Source of the DNA: Apophysomyces variabilis
Taxonomy: Eukaryota > Mucoromycota > Mucoromycetes > Mucorales > Mucoraceae
DNA: 64,000 nucleotides
Assembly (NCBI GenBank): GCA_002749535.1
Contig: MZZL01000134.1
Location: 124,001 to 188,000, forward strand
Reading direction: 5' to 3'
The notes below the pieces were generated by a model, which saw only the letters and a list, made by a program, of their open reading frames with translations, was not told where the DNA came from and did no database searches. This document shows positions 58,032 to 64,000 of the stretch, in pieces. Within the stretch, counting starts at the first letter, position 1; each line of letters starts with the position of its first letter. The translations under genes and the position numbers were made by a program.

Positions 58032-59742
58032 TTGTTTTTTCTGTTCATCGATTCCCAGTTCTTGTTAAACATTAAGCCTTGTGTTCATTCCCTACTCTCA
58101 TTTCATGTTGATATACTTCATGTCCAAATTTATTTCCTTTTCAAGCCAAAATGCCTATCGTGATCATGATCATTATCATCATCGTAGACTTTATTCTACA
58201 ATTCGTGGATGAACAAACGTTACGTTACAATGGCATAAAGTCATGAACGCTTTCTTATTCAAAACATAAGGAAAAAGGACAAAGAAGGTCTCAAAACAGG
58301 TAAGATGCAATAAACCTTCATTATTTTCCATCTTCATTAATTTCAACCTTTGCCTATTTTCAATCATTTTGAGATTCCCGAAAAAAACAGTGATAGAGAT
58401 TTTCAACCCTCACTAAGTTTCAAGATTCAATGTGCATTGAGGGTTGAAATAGAATTGAGGTCTTCTTCAATAGCAAATTTTATATTATATTGTACAAAAG
58501 TAGTATCAATAATACATTTCATTTCTTAAAAATGCCAAGCAGGTAAACCTTTTTAATTTAGTATTGCAAGCAAGGACTGTATTTGGATTAGACACCTTTC
58601 AACTCATGACAAGAGATGAACAAGTGACTGCTTAATGACCAGCCAATACTGATGAAGAGAAGTGCTTTCTATGGATAATGCAAATTATTGCCCTTTCTTC
58701 ATTAGCTTCATCCCTCGTATATTTTCAATCATTGGGCGCAAAACAAAGACAGTGAAATTAAGGGGAATTTACTGCATCTAAAAAGCAAAAGGAATATAAA
58801 CAAGGGTCGGGACAAGCAAAATGCAAGGGATACGACGATGATTAGAGAAAGTCAGCCTTCACAGCAATAGTTTTCACATCTGTTGCGCTATCATATTCGT
58901 GATTGACAAAAATAAACCACTAGCTACAGTTGGCGTGGATTCACTGTGGGCTAAGATGAGAGTCAGGCTAGCCATGCTCCTCGTTCTCGAGATATATGAC
59001 GGATAAAAGTTAACAAATTCTCTCCAAGAATTCAGCGCGCCTTGCCTACGTCCTGAACTTTTTTTGTGAGCAACAGACACGGAAACATGGTTAGACCCAT
59101 CGGTATAAAAGGTTCATATCAATTGGTATGATAGAATAGCAAGCGTAAGTAAAAAGTTGTTTGTCGACAGTTCGATTATCCGCTCCAATGCATGAAGCAC
59201 CGGGCAATGGATCGCAACATCGTCTACTTGGTTTCGTCTCTCTGTTTCTCTATTCAAATCCTTTTCCCTTTGTCTGCGATGCAAGGGTTTCCAGACACAT
59301 TATACTGCTTGTGTCTATTGGTTTGCTACATGCATCAGCACGTTTTCTGTTCAAAGTATCAATGTGGCAAGGCATTCCAATGAAATTTTACCAAGTATGA
59401 GTCGGTCCATATTCTTCGGTTATTTTAGCGAAAAAAAAAAAGCTTTAGATAAGGAGTGTATCCGCCAATCATTCCGTTTCCTCCTTTCCAATGAATCCCA
59501 CGAGTGAGATATGTCGAATAGCGGTTGAATGAAAGAACAAGTCCTTTTCCTTTTCCATCATACCGTCCTAAATGCCTACCCCTCCTCATAGTTTGTAAAA
59601 ATAATTCCTTAATTTATTAATGAAGTAGTCGTAAGCCATAACGTATAACCATCAACAAACTACAGATGCAGAAAATAATGAATATATGAAAATGAAAACT
59701 GCATAGGAAACAGAAAGAGCCAGTCCGAGACCCATTTTTTGT
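58032..59742. other. 1.7-kb gene-free stretch with inverted repeat
   Basis: Contains the inverted repeat listed separately and a degenerate echo of 58310-58400 at about 58690-58770 (TTTTCAATCATT and ACAGTGA shared). A minus-strand open frame at 58874-59080 (68 codons, SSGRRQGALNSWREFVNFYP) looks protein-like but has no start or partner exon that I could find. Confidence 0.4.
58401..58449. repeat. Inverted repeat, 12-bp perfect arms
   Basis: TTTCAACCCTCA (58401-58412) pairs with TGAGGGTTGAAA (58438-58449) around a 25-nt loop. Could be a MITE remnant or the hairpin of a transcript. Confidence 0.6.
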
Positions 59743-60158
59743 TTACCTTAATAAGGACACCAAACCAGCTGGCATGAATTTTCCAGATCGGCTAAACCGA
59801 GTACCCATCACAATAAGTAATATGGCGCTGACCACTTTGGAGATAAAATAACGTCAATGCAATGATTCATATCCGAGAAAAGAAAAGGAAATAATGCTTA
59901 CCTAATGCGATAGTCACATTTTTCGCGTCAACGGAGACAAGGTGAGCTCCATACGCAGCCGCAGCGCTGAAAGCGGTACCAGAGAGCAACGAGGCAACGC
60001 TACCAGCTATATGCGTACATAAGATATGGTTCTTTTACAATGAGCTCGGACTCTTTCCAAGCAAATAGTTACTATAAGAAAGACACACCTTTAAAGTAAC
60101 CAACTGCACCACCTGTGAAAATCAAAACACTATAGGCATAACCTAGATGATCTGTCAT
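59743..60158 (-). CDS. TMEM14-family small membrane protein
   Basis: Three exons (60158-60089, 60006-59902, 59834-59743) give 88 residues, too fragmented to appear as one ORF. It starts MTDHLGYAYSVLIFTGGAVG, the conserved D-x-L-G-Y-x-Y opening of TMEM14/UPF0136, then YFKAGSVASLL, YGAHLVS, and ends MGTRFSRSGKFMPAGLVSLL, which carries the family RFxxSGKFMPAG signature. Four short, glycine-rich hydrophobic helices are expected. In animals TMEM14C supports mitochondrial porphyrin transport; fungal members are less studied, so only the family is claimed. The ATG at 60158 is the first that fits the family start. It is divergent from Chs4/Skt5 with about 440 bp between. Confidence 0.85.
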
Positions 60159-60598
60159 GACGACGGCGAGAATCTGTCATTGTGTCAACAAGTGTTTTTT
60201 TATGCACGGAGTTGGTTTAGGTTCAAATGTATCAAAGCTCCTTTAACCCTTAGAATGAACTTTTATGTACCTTAGCTATAAAAGAGAGAAAGGGAGGAGA
60301 AAAAACGAAAAGAGAAGAAATGAGTGGGGTGATGCGTGGGTACGCGGCTCCCAAAAGGCTGGCGACTCGGAGTTTATTGGATGACGGGCATGAAAATTGA
60401 CATCTATGTACACAGAGAAGAGAGAAACCAAGAGAGCAAACAGCATAAATAAGAACATATACATACAGTAACAAGAAACAAAAATAAATAAACATTGTCA
60501 AAGCAGAAGAGAAATAGAGAGATAAGATGCCGAAAATAACCACAAGATAAGCAAGGGGAGAGGAGAAAGGCCAAAGAAAAAGGAATCATCCATCACAG
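60159..60598. other. Divergent promoter region
   Basis: About 440 bp between TMEM14 and Chs4/Skt5, purine-rich on the plus strand (GAAAGGG, AGAGAGA tracts). No clear TATA box. Confidence 0.4.
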
Positions 60599-62073
60599 AT
60601 GGAACCGTTTTGCTCTTTTCTTCCTTCTATCACCATAATGAAGAGACTCGAAAAAATCCAATCCGCCGTGCCGCATCATGCACTTGTTTGTAACAAGCCC
60701 AGTCCCTCTTCCAATGATCGCCCTAACCCATCAGAAATCCTGGATCATTCTCATTTACGAACAGGCAGTCGAGCTTCCCTCCTGAGTCATCCGCAAACTG
60801 TCCAAATGTACAGCGATATTGCTATCAAGCGAAAAGACATGTTGACTGTTCAATGCGATCTCGCCATCTTCCTTATCCAAGTAGCCAAAGCAACCAAAGA
60901 ATCCGACCCTGATCGATCTTTCTATCTGACAGAAGCAAAAAAGCTATTAAAACGAGCAGCCTCACGAGGTTATGCCACGGCACAATATCATCTGGGCAAT
61001 CTTTATATCTCCGGTCTTCTGCATAATAGTAATAAGGATAACAACGATCTTAAGACGCGATGGGACCGCGCCTTTGGGCTTTTCGTCCAAGCATCGAAAC
61101 ATCACCACGCCGATGCAGCTTACCGGTATATTCATTGTGCAAATTATTAGCAAAAAAACAAATATTTCAGCAAAATGAAAAAAAAATTTACCGTTTCTGT
61201 TTGTTTAAACCAAAATCTTTTCTTTCTTTTTTATTTTAGGGCGGCTATTTGTTATGAACAAGCTCTGGGAACCGGCAGAGATTATGGAAAAGCCATCCAG
61301 TTTTACAGGTAGCATGATCACTTATCAAAAGATGAGAAAGGAAATGCCTGAAGAAAAGAGGCTTTGCCCGGTTTGTACTCATTTTGTTTTAAAATAGAAA
61401 GGCAGCTGCTTTAAATCAGCCTGGAGCCATGTACCGTCTAGGTATGATAACACTTTACGGAAAATTGGGCATATCCAAAGACATACGTAACGGAGTGAAA
61501 TGGCTTAAACGTGCAGCAGAGGCTGCCACCAAGGAATATCCCCACGCTGTCCATGAGTTGGCCTTGCTGCATGAACGAGGCACGGAGGGTGCAGTGTTAT
61601 TTCAAGATACGGCCTACTGTATCGAGCTCTATAGTCGAGCTGCAGACCAACTGGACTACGCTCCGTCCGCTTTCCGTCTAGGTGAATGCTATGAGTACGG
61701 TCACCTTGGTTGCATGAAAGATCCCGCGTTGTCCATTCATTACTACGGACTTGCCGCTCGGCAGGGCCATGGCGAGGCCTGCCTGGCGATGGCCACCTGG
61801 TGTCTTGTTGGCTCCCCCAAGGTGCTTCTTCCGTCTGAAGCAGAGGCCTATGGTTGGGCATGTCGAGCAGCCGAAAAAGGTCTTGCCAGAGCCTTTTACG
61901 CAGTGGGTTATTTCACGGAGGTCGGTATCGGTGTACAAAGCAGTCCGGGGGAAGCAATACAATGGTTTCGAAGAGCAGCGGCTGCTGGCGATTCGCGCGC
62001 CATTCAGAAATTAAAAGATAGCGATCTATTGCAGGAATCAAACCCTAAACAGCAAATATGCAGTATCATGTAA
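60599..62073 (+). CDS. Chs4/Skt5-like chitin synthase activator, Sel1 repeats, CaaX end
   Basis: Three exons (60599-61125, 61240-61308, 61398-62073) give 423 residues. A Ser/Pro-rich N-terminus of about 85 residues precedes tandem Sel1-like repeats from about residue 115 to 405: AKKLLKRAASRGYATAQYHL, AICYEQALGTG, KAAALNQPGAMYRLGMI, GVKWLKRAAEAA, APSAFRLGECYEYG, SIHYYGLAARQGHGEA and AIQWFRRAAAAGDSRA. The last residues are CSIM, a CaaX box (Cys, aliphatic, aliphatic, Met) fitting farnesylation; yeast Chs4/Skt5 ends in a comparable prenylation motif. Chs4 binds and activates chitin synthase III at the plasma membrane, so this protein probably does the same. Several Chs4-like paralogues exist in these fungi, so the exact partner is unknown. 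Confidence 0.85.
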
Positions 62074-62320
62074 ATACATCAAGAACCAGATACCTTTTTT
62101 CTTTCTTTTTTACCATTTAATATACGTGCCTCTCCTCCTTCTTTTCCTTTGTCTCTCCCTTCTTGAGTTAAAGAGCACACACGGGATCATGGGAGAATAG
62201 ATTAGCATTACTTCGTTATCGTATGATGATGATTACATATCCTATCTAAAAACGGTTCCCAGATTTGGGCAGTAACGTACACCCTTTTTTCTGGCCATGG
62301 TCTGGTCCAATCGAAAATCA

Positions 62321-62327
62321 TTACTAA
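62321..62327. promoter_or_regulatory. Yap1-type site upstream of thioredoxin reductase
   Basis: TTACTAA, the consensus Yap1 response element, about 180 bp upstream of the TATA box. Thioredoxin reductase is a classical Yap1 target in yeast; binding here is inferred. Confidence 0.5.
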
Positions 62328-62508
62328 CACTGGTGATCTGCATCTAAACGATTATCCGGGAACACAGGGACACGTTTAAAAACTGTGCTGCTGCCAAACT
62401 GACTAAGCATGATCTTCTTTGTATTATTGGCTCAACTGGCAATGACAAAGCAATTGCTTTTTTCTCTGATTGGTTAGCTGGACCCTTATTGTTTCCATGC
62501 TTTCCTAG

Positions 62509-62516
62509 TATAAATA
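62509..62516 (+). promoter_or_regulatory. TATA box of thioredoxin reductase
   Basis: TATAAATA, 77 bp before the ATG at 62593. Confidence 0.6.
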
Positions 62517-62592
62517 CCTGGCATGGCATGTTCCTTTCAACCAAAACAGCAACAAGAGACAGCAAACAAACAACGATTTATCATACAATATC

Positions 62593-63716
62593 ATGGCTCC
62601 CTCACCCAAACATCACAAAATTGCCATCATTGGTTCCGGCCCTGCTGGTTTGTAGCAATTTTTTTTTTCAATCCTTAGCTAACCAGACAAAAAACAAAAG
62701 GTCACACGGCAGCTGTCTATCTTGCTCGTGCCAATATGACGCCTACTCTATTTGAAGGCATGATGGCCAATGGATTTGCTCCTGGTGGACAACTTACGAC
62801 GACCACCGAAGTCGAAAATTTTCCAGGATTTCCCGACGGTATCATGGGATCTGAATTAATGGACAAGTTACGGCTGCAGTCAGAGCGATTTGGCACAGCT
62901 ATCGAAACCGAGACCATTACAAAACTTGACACAGAATCCAAACCCTTCAAGTTGTGGAGAGAAGGATCAGAAGACCAAGCATTGCCTACCGATACGGCCG
63001 ATGCAGTCATCTTGGCTACAGGTGCTTCCGCCAGACGAATGGGTGTCCCAGGAGAAACACAATATTGGCAGAATGGTATCTCAGCCTGTGCTGTTTGCGA
63101 TGGTGCGCTACCTATTTTCCGCAATAAGCCCCTGGTGGTGATCGGTGGTGGAGACTCGGCGGCAGAAGAAGCCATATATCTGACAAAATGTAAAAAGACA
63201 CTTCTTAAACCAATTCCAGTTTTTCGCTCACACTTTATGACCGATTGAACATTAGATGCTTCGGAAGTGCATGTCCTTGTCCGTCGTGACCAGTTGCGTG
63301 CTTCCAAGGTGATGGCCAAACGGTTATTAAGTCATAACAAGGTCACGGTCCATTTCAATACCGTCTTGATCGAGGCGATGGGTGATGGCGACGTCCTGAC
63401 GGCTGTGTCGATACGAAAGAATGGCGTTGAAGAAAGTAAGATTTATGCAAGTGGTCTTTTCTACGCCATCGGCCACGATCCAGCCACGAGTTTGGTCCGC
63501 AACAGCAAAGTGGAGATTGATAGTGATGGCTATCTTAAGACGATCCCAGGCAGCTCGATGACCAACGTGCCAGGATTATTTGCAGCAGGCGATGTTCAAG
63601 ACAAACGTTACCGACAGGCGATCACAAGTGCTGGCTCTGGATGCATGGCCGCCTTGGACGCTGAACGATACCTTACTGAATTAGAAGCTGAGCAAGAGGA
63701 AGATCAAAAACATTAA
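62593..63716 (+). CDS. TRR1: Thioredoxin reductase (NADPH), low-Mr type
   Basis: Three exons (62593-62647, 62701-63189, 63256-63716) give 334 residues. The FAD-binding motif is [12 protein letters not shown], assembled across the first intron. [18 protein letters not shown] is conserved in the FAD domain. The redox-active CAVC is in [11 protein letters not shown], and the NADPH-binding [13 protein letters not shown] comes next, then [26 protein letters not shown] closes the FAD domain. Short intron 1 starts GTTTGT. All catalytic residues are present; no targeting peptide is evident, so the protein is cytosolic. It keeps thioredoxin reduced for ribonucleotide reductase and peroxiredoxins. The upstream Yap1-type site and strong TATA fit stress induction. 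Confidence 0.95.
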
Positions 63717-64000
63717 GACCAAAAAAAAGAATAACTTCCCCTCCATAAAACATCCTTCGCACCTTTTACAATGCCAAAAATAAAACGTTTATCATACTAC
63801 ATCAATGATTTCGAACGTCCCTCATAAAAGGGAACTGTTTTGGCTCGCGTGGAAAATATCGTGTACTTATATGAACTTTGGTCTTCATAAATACATCTAT
63901 ATATCCAGCAACGCATATTTATTTTATGCACCAGCACGCAATATTCTGAAATAGCCACAAAGAATTGTTTAAGCTCTGTCTTCCTGAGGATTCTTGCTGT
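63717..64000. other. 3' flank of thioredoxin reductase to window end
   Basis: 284 bp with an AATAAAA near 63779 as a candidate polyadenylation signal. No gene is visible before the edge. Confidence 0.4.

Larger units (their letters stand above)
62074..62592. other. Intergenic and TRR promoter
   Basis: About 520 bp. It holds the 3' end of the Chs4 transcript and the thioredoxin reductase promoter; the sites are listed separately. An ATTGG (reverse CCAAT) lies near 62469. Confidence 0.45.

Overview
The window is eukaryotic. Almost every gene is interrupted by short introns (34-280 nt, mostly 40-90) with GT-AG borders, and promoters carry TATA boxes close to the ATG. Gene content points to an early-diverging (Mucoromycota, Mucorales-like) fungus: a GH18 chitinase, a Chs4/Skt5-type chitin synthase activator with a CaaX end, a velvet factor, a Gcn4-like bZIP, a TnpB-type (Fanzor) relic, and a Mucorales-style family of unknown proteins. 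Species cannot be fixed from sequence alone. I built the exon models by hand from frame, splice borders and family conservation; phases close in all recognised genes except where stated.

Layout, left to right: 3' part of a GH18 chitinase (-); a short-chain dehydrogenase (+); HSP90 (-) with a heat-shock element; two tandem YogA-like MDR oxidoreductases (+) sharing all intron positions, including a GC-AG intron; a predicted secreted UbiC/chorismate-lyase-like protein (-); a mitochondrial DEAD-box helicase of Mrh4 type (+); focadhesin (-, 1754 codons); a Gcn4/CPC1-like bZIP (-) with three upstream ORFs and a perfect ATGACTCAT site; an alkaline ceramidase (+) whose 3' 1039 bp is repeated across a single N.

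From 24.9 to 32 kb is accessory DNA: a 540-residue unknown protein with a PD-(D/E)xK-like signature, a broken Fanzor gene and 80-bp direct repeats. Then come a GT49-type glycosyltransferase, a velvet protein, a TBC RabGAP-like protein without the arginine finger, a weak unknown spliced ORF, and a START-domain protein. About 4.7 kb without a recognisable gene separates this last gene from an atypical GATA-type factor. A NADAR-PAH fusion follows, then a 241-bp direct repeat, a second member of the PD-(D/E)xK-like family with matching introns, a TMEM14 protein, Chs4/Skt5 and thioredoxin reductase.

Functional threads: cell-wall chitin (chitinase, Chs4/Skt5), redox and stress (HSP90, MDR pair, thioredoxin reductase, with Yap1-type sites in two promoters), membrane lipids (ceramidase, START protein), and transcriptional control (bZIP, velvet, GATA, PAH protein). 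These genes are neighbours, not an operon or an evident cluster. The most unusual items are the intron-matched unknown family, the Fanzor relic, the NADAR-PAH fusion, the secreted UbiC-like protein, and the uORF plus Gcn4-site arrangement at the bZIP locus.
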